A DNA stretch of 64,000 nt from Duganella sp. CF402. GTDB lineage: Bacteria; Pseudomonadota; Gammaproteobacteria; Burkholderiales; Burkholderiaceae_D. Below are positions 10,213 to 18,638 of this stretch, one piece after another (position 1 is the stretch's first letter; each line of letters starts with the position of its first letter). The stretch covers positions 3,524,520 through 3,588,519 of the forward strand of contig NZ_FOBG01000001.1 in NCBI RefSeq assembly GCF_900109645.1, read 5' to 3'. A program made the translations under genes and the position numbers. The notes under the pieces are model-generated. The model worked only from the letters and a program-made list of their open reading frames with translations. It was not told the DNA's origin and did not search any database.

Positions 10213-12183
10213 ATGCTCACTTTGTACAAACTTCAATCCGCCCTGCGCAACAACTATGTGCGCGCCGCCCTGCTGGCCTTGAGCCTCAGCGTGGCCATCC
10301 TGCTGGGCCTGCGCGCCGAGGTGCAGCAGGACAGCAGCCCGGTGCTGCACACCCAGGACATCGCCCAGATCACGGCGCTGCCGGCCAAGCGCGCCCAGCT
10401 GGAATACCTGCTGGTGGCGGCGCCGCTGTCGGATGCGCCGCGCTACATCATCAAGCTCAAGCAGGATGACAAGCTGTACGTGGTCAAGGTGCCGGGCACC
10501 ACCCACCTGAGCCTGGAGCGCGAAGTCCTGCTGCGCAACAACATCCCCTACGCCATCGCGCGCGACGATTTCCTGGCCTCGCACAAGGCCGTGATGCGCG
10601 ACGAGGACGACAGCAAGCTGGCGCGCGCGGGCGCCTTCCTGGCCCGCCATGCGATCGATATCGTGCTGCTGGGGCTGGCGCTATTCCTGCTCAAGCAAGC
10701 CCTGCCCGGCAGCGGCGCCAACGCCACCGTGCTGACGCCGGACCAGCTGGGCGGCAGCATGGACGACCTGATCGGCATGGACGATATCAAGCAGGAAGTG
10801 CTGCACCTGGAAGACATGATCCGCAACCGCGCCTTGTATAAAGAGCACGCGATCGACAAACCGTTCAACGTCATGCTGACCGGCCCGGCCGGCACCGGCA
10901 AGACCAAGCTGGCCGGCTACCTGGCCAAGCGGCTGGACATTCCGCTGATCCAGGCGTCGGCCTCGGCGCTGGAATCGGGCTACATCGGCGGCGGCTCGAA
11001 AGCCCTGCATGCGCTGCACCGCAAGGCCTGCGCGCGCGGCAAGTGCATCATCTTCCTCGACGAGGCGCAGGGCTTGTTCATGCCGCGTGGGCGTGGCGAA
11101 AAGAAATGGGAAGACGACACCGCCAACACCCTGCTGGGCTTGCTCGACGGCGTGCGCAGCGACAAGGGCGAAGGCGTGATCTGGGTGGTGGCGTCCAACT
11201 TCGACGATGCCTCCTCGCGCATGGATGAAGCCATGCTGCGGCGCTTCTCGGTCAAGATCAACTTCCGCCTGCCGAACAAGGGCGAGCGGCGCGAACTGCT
11301 GCACGCATTTTTGGCGCGCAAGGCCGAAGGCTGTGTCGACTGGGACGATTTACAACTCGACCACGTGGCCGAGATCACCGCCAACCTCAGCCCGGCGCTG
11401 CTGCAGACGGTGGTGGAGCGGGCCAGCATGCTGGCCATCCAGGAAGGTAAAACCATCAACACCGAGCTGATGTTCCGCGCCTTTGAACGCGCCACCATCG
11501 GCCTGACCGACCGCGCCACCACGGCCGAAAAAACGCGGCAGCGCGAACGCGTGGCCTTGCACGAGCTGGGACACTTCTTCATGCAGATCGATCCGTGGCT
11601 GCGCGAGGGTTTGTCGCTGGCGGAAGTGAAAGAGCGCTCGCCGCTGCTGAAGATTTCGACCGAGTCGGTGTCCAAGCTGGGCGCGCTGGGCTACGTGCTG
11701 TCGGCCTCGGACGACGTTGCCTTGCGCACGCTGGAAGAACTGGAACGCGACGTGATCCAGCTGTATGGCGGGGTGGCGGCGGAAGAACTGTTCTACGGCC
11801 CGCGCGGCATCTCGGTGGGCAGCCAGAACGACATCGAAAAAGCCACCGCCATGCTGGACCTGATGGTCAACAAACTGTCGATGTACTCACGTTCGAAGAT
11901 CGACCACAGCCGCTTCAAAAGCCCCGATGCCGGCCTCGACCAGGTAGAAGCCAAAGCCGACGAACTCTACAGCTACACGCTGGGAGCGATCGCCGACTAC
12001 CGCGACCACATCGAGCAACTGAAAGGCGTGCTGATGGACCAATACGTCCTCTCCAAAGACGCCATCTTCGCGCTGCTCGATGAACGGCTTACACCTTCAT
12101 CGGCAGGATCACCATCTGCAAGCCTTCCAGGTGCAGACGGCGTTGCGCCGCCAGCGCCGCCTGATTGTGCAGCAAGCGCGTGA
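10213..12183 (+). CDS. FtsH-like membrane AAA+ zinc protease, divergent
   Basis: 656 residues with two membrane helices (about 12-30 and 140-160) enclosing a periplasmic loop. An AAA+ module follows, with Walker A GPAGTGKT (224-231), Walker B IIFLDEAQ and an arginine-finger region DEAMLRRFS. The M41 peptidase has HELGH (450-454) and a third metal ligand candidate Asp540 in SQNDIEKAT. All parts of an active FtsH-type protease are present, but Walker B and the pore region differ from housekeeping FtsH (which has IIFIDEID and PGRFDR). It is likely a lineage-specific second FtsH. ATG 10195 and 10213 are both possible. The last 95 bases overlap the convergent permease gene and encode a low-complexity Ser/Pro/Ala tail. 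Confidence 0.85.
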   Translation: MLTLYKLQSALRNNYVRAALLALSLSVAILLGLRAEVQQDSSPVLHTQDIAQITALPAKRAQLEYLLVAAPLSDAPRYIIKLKQDDKLYVVKVPGTTHLSLEREVLLRNNIPYAIARDDFLASHKAVMRDEDDSKLARAGAFLARHAIDIVLLGLALFLLKQALPGSGANATVLTPDQLGGSMDDLIGMDDIKQEVLHLEDMIRNRALYKEHAIDKPFNVMLTGPAGTGKTKLAGYLAKRLDIPLIQASASALESGYIGGGSKALHALHRKACARGKCIIFLDEAQGLFMPRGRGEKKWEDDTANTLLGLLDGVRSDKGEGVIWVVASNFDDASSRMDEAMLRRFSVKINFRLPNKGERRELLHAFLARKAEGCVDWDDLQLDHVAEITANLSPALLQTVVERASMLAIQEGKTINTELMFRAFERATIGLTDRATTAEKTRQRERVALHELGHFFMQIDPWLREGLSLAEVKERSPLLKISTESVSKLGALGYVLSASDDVALRTLEELERDVIQLYGGVAAEELFYGPRGISVGSQNDIEKATAMLDLMVNKLSMYSRSKIDHSRFKSPDAGLDQVEAKADELYSYTLGAIADYRDHIEQLKGVLMDQYVLSKDAIFALLDERLTPSSAGSPSASLPGADGVAPPAPPDCAASA

Positions 12184-14050
12184 ACCAGTTGTCGGAAGCG
12201 AAGATCAGTTTGCTCGTGAAGAAAATCGCATGCGGGAACTCGCGGCTGATCTCCTCGCACAGCCGCGTCACCTCCTCCACCGCATCCGTGCCGAAGCCCA
12301 GATAGGACGAAGCCGCCATATTGTGGCTGTGGCAGAAATCGACGAAGAACTCCAGCGTCTCAGCCGCCTCGCTGCGCATCTGCTCCAGCGCGCCCTCGCC
12401 GCCGTAGGCATGTGAATCGACCGTGCGCGCATTCACGAACAGGAAATTCTTGAAGTGATTCGGGAACATGCGCTGCACCCACAGCAGAGCATGCAAGCCG
12501 CCGCCGCGCGACGTGCCGACAATGAACACCGCCGTCTGCGCATCCGGATCCGGCTCTATCGGTTCCACGTTCTGGCCGAACGGCTGGCTGGCGAACACCT
12601 CGTCCACCGAATGAATCGCCTGCTTGGTTTCGCGGTAGTGCTTGCGGATATAGAAGCAAAACGCCGCCATCGCCGCAATGATGGCCGCCGTGGTCCAACC
12701 GCCCGCCGTGAACTTCTCGATCAGCAGCACCACCAGAATCCCGGCGCAAATCACAAAGCCGATCGCCGACAGCAGCCAGCGCCGCTTCCACTGCGTGCCC
12801 TTCTTGCGATTGCGCGACCAGTACAGCACCAACCCGAACAGCGAAATGGCAAACGTCAGGAACACCGAAATCGAATACAGCACTACCAGCAAGGTCACGC
12901 TGCCGCCGGTCCACCACAGGATGGCCAGTGCGGCAAAGCCCATCACCAGGATACCGTTCTGCGTCACCAGCCGCGTGGAGAGATAGCGGAATTTGTGCGG
13001 CACCCACGAATCGGCCGCCATATTCGACAGCACCGACGGGCCGCCAAGGAAACCGGTATTCGCGGCCACGAACAGCAGTCCGGCTTCAAACGCCAGCACC
13101 ACCACCAGTAGCATCTGGTTCACCACCTCGCCGCCCAGGCCCATGCTGGCGATGATGGTCTTGAAGGTCGATGCATTCAAGGTCTCGCCCGGCACCGGCT
13201 GCGCATCCCACAGCAGATACAGCAGAATGATGCCGCCCGCCGTGAACGCCAGCGACAAAGCCATGTACAGCATCGTCACCTTGCCGGTGCGCACGCGCGG
13301 CTCGGCCAGCAGGTTGACGTTGTTGGACACCGCCTCCAGGCCGGTATAAGTACCGCCGCCCTGCGAATACGCCAGCAACAGCATGCCCGCCACGCCGACC
13401 CAGCCGATATGGCTGGCCAGGTCGGTGGTCTCGGACAGCGTGGTCGGCACCAGCTCCGGCAAATGCGAAGCGTGCGCGAAGATGCCGTAAACAATCAGCA
13501 CCAGGTGCGTGACCACGAAGCCGAGGAAAATCGGCAGCAGGATCTGAATCGCCTCCTTCAGGCCGCGCAAATTCATCACAATCAGCAGTCCGATGAAAAA
13601 CACCTCGGCCCATAGCTTGTAGGGCTGGAAGCCGAGCGGCAGGAACGACGCCAGCGCATCGACGCCGGAGGCGATGGAAATCGCAATCGTCAGCACATAA
13701 TCGAGGATCAGCGCGCAGCCCGAGATCAGGCCCATGTACGGGCCCACCAGCTTGGTCGCCACGCGATAGCCGCCGCCACCGGTCGGGAACAGCTCGATCA
13801 CCTGGTTGTAGGCCAATGCGATGATGAACACCGTGGCGGCGGTGGCGATCGCCATGTACAGGCCGAGATGAGTGTGGCCGCCCAGCGCGCGGAAGGTTTC
13901 CTCGGGACCGTAGGCGGAAGAGGACAGGCCGTCGGCGCCGAGGCCGACCCAGGCCAGGAAAGCGACCAGCGCCATCGAGTGGCGGGTCTCGCTCTTCAGC
14001 GGATCGAGCGGCTTACCCAGGATAATCTCGCGAATCTTATTATTTTTCAT
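12089..14050 (-). CDS. APC-superfamily permease resembling the KimA potassium importer
   Basis: 653 residues: about 12 membrane helices and then a soluble domain of about 170 residues. By recall alignment it follows Bacillus KimA/YdaO closely: ILGKPL at the start, LSSSAYGPEETF, PTGGGGYRVA, LDYVLTIAISIASGVDAL, VAANTGF, and an ending in LLHNQAAL then a hydrophobic strand. KimA is a proton-coupled K+ symporter whose cytosolic domain is USP-like. The alternative is a generic amino-acid permease. The ATG at 14050 is followed directly by lysine-rich MKNNKIREI. It converges on the FtsH-like gene with a 95-base overlap. Confidence 0.8.
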   Translation of the reverse strand: MKNNKIREIILGKPLDPLKSETRHSMALVAFLAWVGLGADGLSSSAYGPEETFRALGGHTHLGLYMAIATAATVFIIALAYNQVIELFPTGGGGYRVATKLVGPYMGLISGCALILDYVLTIAISIASGVDALASFLPLGFQPYKLWAEVFFIGLLIVMNLRGLKEAIQILLPIFLGFVVTHLVLIVYGIFAHASHLPELVPTTLSETTDLASHIGWVGVAGMLLLAYSQGGGTYTGLEAVSNNVNLLAEPRVRTGKVTMLYMALSLAFTAGGIILLYLLWDAQPVPGETLNASTFKTIIASMGLGGEVVNQMLLVVVLAFEAGLLFVAANTGFLGGPSVLSNMAADSWVPHKFRYLSTRLVTQNGILVMGFAALAILWWTGGSVTLLVVLYSISVFLTFAISLFGLVLYWSRNRKKGTQWKRRWLLSAIGFVICAGILVVLLIEKFTAGGWTTAAIIAAMAAFCFYIRKHYRETKQAIHSVDEVFASQPFGQNVEPIEPDPDAQTAVFIVGTSRGGGLHALLWVQRMFPNHFKNFLFVNARTVDSHAYGGEGALEQMRSEAAETLEFFVDFCHSHNMAASSYLGFGTDAVEEVTRLCEEISREFPHAIFFTSKLIFASDNWFTRLLHNQAALAAQRRLHLEGLQMVILPMKV

Positions 14051-14206
14051 GCGTCTCGGTGCCGGGGAGGCCGGCAAAGTCTGGCGGTAAGCAAGATGAT
14101 ACCTGCTTCGCGCGGGCAGAAAAACTTGTTCGTTTGTAAAAATTGGAGATAGGGTTGCGGTAGGGTTGCAAATCGGTGATAATGCGGGTCGCATTGCAAT
14201 ACACCT

Positions 14207-14291
14207 GCCTCGGTGGTGGAATTGGTAGACGCAGCGGACTCAAAATCCGCCGCCGCAAGGCGTGCCGGTTCGATTCCGGCCCGGGGCACCA
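14207..14291 (+). tRNA. tRNA-Leu (anticodon CAA)
   Basis: 85 bases fold as a class II tRNA. The acceptor stem GCCTCGG/CCGGGGC has one G-T wobble, the D-arm has GGTAGAC, the anticodon stem GCGGA/TCCGC carries loop CTCAAAA (anticodon CAA), a long variable arm follows, then the T-arm GGTTCGATTCC, discriminator A and encoded CCA. A terminator lies 35 bases downstream. Confidence 0.97.
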
Positions 14292-14326
14292 ACAGTTTGT
14301 ATTCAAGCGCAGCAGTAAAAATTAAA

Positions 14327-14361
14327 AACCCGCCCATCTTTTATGACGGCGGGTTTTTTGT
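14327..14361 (+). terminator. Intrinsic terminator after tRNA-Leu
   Basis: An 8-base stem AACCCGCC (14327-14334) pairs with GGCGGGTT (14348-14355) and is followed by a T-run. An A-run precedes it, so it can also serve the leftward gene ending at 14376. Confidence 0.9.
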
Positions 14362-14375
14362 TGTCTTGTTACCGC

Positions 14376-15302
14376 TTACTGCGCGGGACGTTTAGCATTC
14401 CATAGCCTGGCCTTCGAATTTTTCTCGTAGCCTTTGCCGTTGGGGTAGCCCACCAGTTCCATCTCCGATCCCCAAGGCGACAGGAAGTGCACCCAGGTCT
14501 CCCCTTCCGTGTCGCCGCTGGTCATGGTCATCGGCTCGCCCAGCACGGTGATGCCTTGCGACTTCAGGTAGGCCACGCCGGCTTGCACATCATCGGTGTA
14601 GAACGCGATGTGCGAGGCGCCGATGTCTTCGCTCTTCGGCATCACGCTGCTGCCACGCGAATTTTTATACTCGAACAGCTCGATGTTGGCGCCGTTGCCG
14701 CAGCGGACCATCGCCAGCGTCACGCTGTCGGCACGCGGCGCCATGTTGAACGGACCGATCTGCGTCACCGGTTCGCAGCCGAAGGTCGACACCAGAAACG
14801 CCTCCGCCTGCTTCAGGTCCGGCACGTTGATGCCGACGTGGTCGATGCCGGGAGTGCTGACACCGGCCGGGCGCAGCGGGCCGCCCACCTTGTCGAGGAA
14901 CACATTCAGGCTGGCCAGCCGGCCGTTCTTGATGGTGAAGATGTCTTCGCCATGAATCTGCTCCGGATTATCCTTCGGTCCAAAGCTCCAGGTCACACGG
15001 CCAATGCCGTGATTCAGTGCGACCGGCCCCGGTTTGAACGAGAAACCAGGATGGTCACCTTGCACGCGCTGGATCAGGCGGGTGATGTCGGCGTAGCCGG
15101 TGGCCACGCCGCCATAATCCGCCATGACCACATCCTTGGTATACACCTGCGGCATCTTCGCTGCCCAATGTGCGGCGTTGGCGTCATTCCAGATTTCGAA
15201 GTGACGGTTGACCAACTGCTGGGCGGCCTCGACATCAGTGCCCTGCTGCGCCTGGGCCAGCGACGCGATCAGCATGGCCCCGATAGTGATGAGTTTTTTC
15301 AT
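14376..15302 (-). CDS. Exported SnoaL-like plus VOC-family fusion protein
   Basis: 308 residues. A signal peptide (MKKLITIGAMLIASLAQA) is followed by an NTF2/SnoaL-like cone domain (about 22-140, with AAQQLVNRHFEIWND and a late DIFTIKNGRL). A vicinal-oxygen-chelate/glyoxalase domain occupies about 150-290 (GIDHVGINVPDLKQAEAFL, ELFEYKN, HIAFYTDD, SPWGSEMELV), with His and Glu residues placed to bind metal. It may bind or isomerise small aldehydes or ketones in the periplasm. It starts two bases after the stop of SDR copy 1, so the two form an operon. Confidence 0.8.
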   Translation of the reverse strand: MKKLITIGAMLIASLAQAQQGTDVEAAQQLVNRHFEIWNDANAAHWAAKMPQVYTKDVVMADYGGVATGYADITRLIQRVQGDHPGFSFKPGPVALNHGIGRVTWSFGPKDNPEQIHGEDIFTIKNGRLASLNVFLDKVGGPLRPAGVSTPGIDHVGINVPDLKQAEAFLVSTFGCEPVTQIGPFNMAPRADSVTLAMVRCGNGANIELFEYKNSRGSSVMPKSEDIGASHIAFYTDDVQAGVAYLKSQGITVLGEPMTMTSGDTEGETWVHFLSPWGSEMELVGYPNGKGYEKNSKARLWNAKRPAQ

Positions 15303-15304
15303 GA

Positions 15305-16018
15305 TTACACCTGGGCCAGGCCGCCGTCGACGAACAGTTCGGTGCCGTTGACGAAGCTGGCGTCGTCCGATGCCAGGAACACCACTGCCTTGGCCACTTC
15401 ATCCGGCTGGCCGACGCGGCCCAGCGGTACTTGCGATGCCAGGTAGTCCAGCAGGCCTTGTTGGGCGGCCGCGTCGTCGCCAGCCAGTTCCACCAGGCCC
15501 GGCAAAAAAGAAACTTTCACGTCCAGGATCCAGCTGCGCGCCAGGTTGCGCACGGCGGCCTTGCTGGCGCTGTAGATGCTGAAGGCCGGGGTGCCGACCA
15601 CGCCGGCGGTGGAGCTGGTCAGGATCACGGAAGCGCCCTTTTCCAGCAGCGGCAGTGCGCTTTGCACGGTGAAGGTCAGGCCTTTGACGTTGCGGTCGAA
15701 AGCGTCGTCGAAGTGCTCTTCGGTGATGGCGCCCAGCGGGGCCATCGAACCGCCGCCGGCGTTCACGTACAGCACGTCGATGCGGCCGGCTTTTTCCTTG
15801 ATGGTTTCAAACAGGCGTTTCAGGTCGGCGCTGCTCGACGAGTCGGCCTGGATGCCGGTGGCGTTCGGGATGCCGGCGGCGGCTTTGTCCAGCTCGGCCT
15901 GGCGGCGGCCGGTGATGAAGACGCGCGCGCCTTCCGCTGCGAAACGCTGGGCGGTGGCCAGGCCGATGCCGCTGGTGCCGCCGGTAACCACTGCTACTTT
16001 GCCTTGAAGCTTGCTCAT
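15305..16018 (-). CDS. SDR-family oxidoreductase, copy 1, with internal 12-codon deletion
   Basis: 237 residues. The N-terminal TGGTSGIG cofactor motif, NAGGG, the catalytic Ser region TSSTAG and YSASK are present. Compared with the near-identical copy at 22738-23487, about 47 bases are replaced by an 11-base A-rich stretch near 15509. This keeps frame but removes the segment around the [10 protein letters not shown] motif that normally holds the nicotinamide. The protein is probably impaired. The start follows AAGGAG. It heads an operon with the SnoaL/VOC gene. Ordinary SDRs are near 250 residues. Confidence 0.85.
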   Translation of the reverse strand: MSKLQGKVAVVTGGTSGIGLATAQRFAAEGARVFITGRRQAELDKAAAGIPNATGIQADSSSSADLKRLFETIKEKAGRIDVLYVNAGGGSMAPLGAITEEHFDDAFDRNVKGLTFTVQSALPLLEKGASVILTSSTAGVVGTPAFSIYSASKAAVRNLARSWILDVKVSFLPGLVELAGDDAAAQQGLLDYLASQVPLGRVGQPDEVAKAVVFLASDDASFVNGTELFVDGGLAQV

Positions 16019-16112
16019 GATGTCACTCCTTCGTGTTGGGTTAGTTGATGGAGTGAAGTGTATTTTGTGCAGTCGGCTGTGTAAATTAGGAGAAAGTGGA
16101 ATCACTATCCAT
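15306..16112. repeat. Segmental duplication, left copy (SDR gene plus promoter)
   Basis: This stretch of about 0.8 kb, covering the SDR gene and roughly 95 bases upstream, is nearly identical and in the same orientation to 22739-23581. The upstream match is broken only by a short block (GCAGTCGGC here against CCAAACAAC there), so leader and promoter were duplicated with the gene. Confidence 0.9.
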
Positions 16113-16177
16113 GTACGTGCACAATAATTTCCAATGCTCTTCCATCCTTTGGGTCTGATCGGCTGGAATACGGTGTG

Positions 16178-16193
16178 TGATAATCGATTATCA
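16178..16193. promoter_or_regulatory. Perfect 16-base palindrome upstream of the DUF1971 gene
   Basis: TGATAATCGATTATCA is fully self-complementary and lies 24 bases before the GTG start, close to the probable promoter. It looks like two Fur-type heptamers (TGATAAT/ATTATCA) spaced by two bases rather than one, so a Fur-like or other dimeric regulator could bind. The regulator is unknown. Confidence 0.55.
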
Positions 16194-16217
16194 ACCATAT
16201 TCTTTCGAGGGCCTGCC

Positions 16218-16499
16218 GTGAAAACTATTCCTCCAGACGTCACGCACTACAAAAGCACTGCGGTCTTCACTGAGGAAACCGTACCGGCTGCGCTGCAACG
16301 TAGTCACACCACGGCCGACGGTGTCTGGGGCCGCATCACGATTCTCGAAGGCTCCCTGCTCTACCGCATCACCGATGAACGCCACCCGTTTGAAGAGGTT
16401 TTGCTGACGCCATCGAACTTCGGCGTCGTCGAACCGCAGGTGAAGCATGAGGTGGCCGTAGTTGGCCCGGTACGCTTCCAGGTCGACTTCCACCGCTAG
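16218..16499 (+). CDS. DUF1971 (YeaR/TehB-like cupin) protein
   Basis: 93 residues of the small cupin-fold family that includes E. coli YeaR and tellurite-resistance-associated domains. It starts [17 protein letters not shown] (GTG read as Met) and carries [19 protein letters not shown] and PQVKHEVAV. The GTG at 16218 has GAGGG at 16207-16211, an ideal spacing; the ATG at 16134 has none. In E. coli, yeaR responds to nitrate and nitric oxide. Here the gene stands 72 bases before an alternative oxidase whose promoter carries an NsrR-like site, which fits a shared nitrosative-stress role. Confidence 0.8.
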   Translation: MKTIPPDVTHYKSTAVFTEETVPAALQRSHTTADGVWGRITILEGSLLYRITDERHPFEEVLLTPSNFGVVEPQVKHEVAVVGPVRFQVDFHR

Positions 16500-16517
16500 A
16501 ACCAATTTCATGCATCC

Positions 16518-16552
16518 TTGACTCGTCAAACTTAAAGTAGTATTCTGAATAC
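16518..16552 (+). promoter_or_regulatory. Sigma-70 promoter of the alternative oxidase gene overlapped by a palindromic operator
   Basis: TTGACT (16518-16523) and TATTCT (16541-16546) are spaced by 17 bases. The perfect inverted repeat GTATTC-T-GAATAC (16540-16552) covers the -10, a position suited to repression, and resembles the AT-rich inverted half-sites of NsrR. A ribosome site AAGGAG follows at 16560-16565. Confidence 0.6.
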
Positions 16553-16571
16553 ATATTTAAAGGAGCTAAAA

Positions 16572-17219
16572 ATGGATGCGCTGAACAAAACCAAACCGCT
16601 GGATGACCATCGCACTGCCCGCAACTTTTCGGACCATATTGCGCTTGGGCTGACGCTGACGCTGCGCTTTTTCGCAGACACTTTCTTTGCCAAACGCTAT
16701 GGCAACCGGGCGATCGTGCTGGAGACAGTGGCGGCGGTGCCCGGCATGGTCGGCGGCATGCTGGTTCACCTGCGTTGCTTGCGCTGGATGGTCGAGGACC
16801 ACGGCTGGATCCGCACCCTGCTCGACGAAGCGGAAAATGAGCGCATGCACTTGATGACCTTCGTGCAGATTGCGAAGCCGAACTGGTTTGAGCGTCTGGT
16901 CATTCTGACGGTCCAGGCGCTGTTCTTTATCGCATTCTTCCTGCTGTATCTGACCTCGCCAAGAACCGCGCACCGCCTGGTTGGGTATTTTGAAGAACAG
17001 GCCGTGATCAGCTACACCCTGTACCTGGCGGAGATTGATGCCGGACGCGTTGAAAATGTCGCGGCGCCCGACATCGCGATTGCGTACTGGCACCTGCCTG
17101 CCAACGCCCGCCTGCGTGAGGTGGTGCTGGCCGTGCGTCAGGACGAAATGGGGCACCGCGATGTCAACCACCAATTCGCCGATGCCCTCACCCCGGTGGA
17201 AGTCCGCCAGGGCGCATAA
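16572..17219 (+). CDS. aox: Alternative oxidase (cyanide- and NO-insensitive ubiquinol oxidase)
   Basis: 215 residues with all six di-iron ligands spaced as in known AOX proteins: Glu51 in LETVAAVPG, Glu90 and His93 in NERMHL, Glu141 in FEEQAV, and Glu192 and His195 in DEMGHRDVNH. AOX is a monotopic inner-membrane enzyme that passes electrons from ubiquinol to oxygen without pumping protons. It is uncommon in bacteria; in Vibrio fischeri it is under NsrR control. ATG 16572 has AAGGAG seven bases upstream. It lies in the segment between the two SDR copies. Confidence 0.95.
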   Translation: MDALNKTKPLDDHRTARNFSDHIALGLTLTLRFFADTFFAKRYGNRAIVLETVAAVPGMVGGMLVHLRCLRWMVEDHGWIRTLLDEAENERMHLMTFVQIAKPNWFERLVILTVQALFFIAFFLLYLTSPRTAHRLVGYFEEQAVISYTLYLAEIDAGRVENVAAPDIAIAYWHLPANARLREVVLAVRQDEMGHRDVNHQFADALTPVEVRQGA

Positions 17220-17273
17220 GCGTGCGGAGGTTAAATCCCTCCAGCGTCTGCTGTAGGGAGTGCCCGCCGCTGC

Positions 17274-18638
17274 TTAATTCGAACTAGCCAGCACGGCCGC
17301 GCCGCCGGCTTCCTTCACCGTCACGGTTTCGCTGCGCGGCGCGGCATCGCTGCCGGCGCTGGCGCGCACCGGACCGATCATGGTGCCGTTGGCCATGCCC
17401 ATCGCATTGGTGCGGAAGCTGCCGATCGGCGCCGCCTGGCTGCTCACGAAAATATCGTACTGGGTGTCCGGTTTCAGGCGGTACAGGAACGCTTCGATGG
17501 CGTCGATCACGCCCAGGTTGCGCACCACGATAAAGCCGGTGCTGTTGCCGGACAGCGGCTTGAGCTGGATGTTGTGCGAGTCCTGGTTCACACGCGGCAC
17601 CAGGTTGCTGCGGTCATCGGCCGACTTGGCCACGTTCGACAGATACACCAGCGCTTGCGGCCCCTGCCCGCCGCCGATGGTGGCCACCACCTTGTTGGTG
17701 GCGGTATCGATGGCCTGCACGCCGTCGCCGTTTTCCAGGCCGATGTAGACGCGCGAATTGTCATCGGACGTCCAGGCGCCGTGCGGCAAGGCGCCGGTCG
17801 GAATGCTGGCCAACAATTGCGCTTGCGGGCCGGTGCTGTAGACCTTGACCAGGTTCTCGCCGCCGATGGTGACGTAGGCGCGCACCTCGTTGCCGACCTT
17901 GGCGAACGCCAGGTGGTTGCTAATCAGGCCGGTATCGATCATACCGGTCACTTCCAGCGTGCGGGTGCTGATGCGGGTGACCTTGCCCACGTCCTTGTGG
18001 GTCATCCACATTTCGCTGAAGTCCGGCGTGAACTGCAGGAACGGCGAGAACGGGCTGACCACGCTGATGCGCTTGATGATGGTGTGCGAGGCGACATCGA
18101 TCACATCCACCTCCGGCGTGAAGCTGGATACGGCAAACGCCAGCTTCCCGTCCGGCATGAACTGCACCATGCCGGGGCCGATCGCCGTTTGAATGCGGCG
18201 GGTTTCTTTGAAGGTGAGTGGATCGATCACCGAGATATAGTCCTCGCCGCGCACCACCACCCACACTTCCTTGCCGTCGGCGGTAAAGAAGCCCTCGTGC
18301 GGCGAGCGCCCCACATAAGTCTTGCCTTTGACCTGATTGGTGGCGGTGTCGATGAAGGTCACCGAGTTGGAGGCGTTGGAAATCACCAGCAGCGTTTTAT
18401 GGTCGGGCGAAAAGCCCATGCCGTGCACATTGGTCTCGCCGCGATACAGCGGCGACAGCACGTCGGGACGTACATTGCCCAGCTTGATCTGGCCCAGCAG
18501 GGTATTGCTTACCGGGCTGAACACGGAAACAGTATTACTGTTTTGATCGGCGGTGTAAACACGGTCGAGCGGCGACGGCGCCGCCACGGCGGCAGTGACC
18601 ATCAACATGCCGGTGATGAGTGCGAGTGGTTTTTTCAT
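17274..18638 (-). CDS. Exported YncE/YVTN-type beta-propeller protein
   Basis: 454 residues with a signal peptide (MKKPLALITGMLMVTAAVA) and repeated YVTN-like blades (VYTADQNSNTVSVF, NSVTFIDTATNQVKG, VDVIDVASHTIIKRI, GVQAIDTATNKVVATI) making a seven-blade propeller to about residue 330. A beta-sandwich-like C-terminus of about 120 residues follows. It is likely periplasmic or extracellular and may bind proteins, DNA or metals. Its ATG overlaps the stop of the DUF305 gene by four bases, so both are co-translated. Confidence 0.8.
   Translation of the reverse strand: MKKPLALITGMLMVTAAVAAPSPLDRVYTADQNSNTVSVFSPVSNTLLGQIKLGNVRPDVLSPLYRGETNVHGMGFSPDHKTLLVISNASNSVTFIDTATNQVKGKTYVGRSPHEGFFTADGKEVWVVVRGEDYISVIDPLTFKETRRIQTAIGPGMVQFMPDGKLAFAVSSFTPEVDVIDVASHTIIKRISVVSPFSPFLQFTPDFSEMWMTHKDVGKVTRISTRTLEVTGMIDTGLISNHLAFAKVGNEVRAYVTIGGENLVKVYSTGPQAQLLASIPTGALPHGAWTSDDNSRVYIGLENGDGVQAIDTATNKVVATIGGGQGPQALVYLSNVAKSADDRSNLVPRVNQDSHNIQLKPLSGNSTGFIVVRNLGVIDAIEAFLYRLKPDTQYDIFVSSQAAPIGSFRTNAMGMANGTMIGPVRASAGSDAAPRSETVTVKEAGGAAVLASSN

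Noticed and set aside
15305..16018. Calling SDR copy 1 a pseudogene
   Set aside because: The deletion keeps frame, the start and stop are intact and the catalytic Tyr/Lys remain, so it was kept as a CDS with a warning.
16178..16193. Firm call of a Fur box
   Set aside because: The heptamers fit but the spacing is two bases instead of one, so it was kept as an unassigned palindrome.
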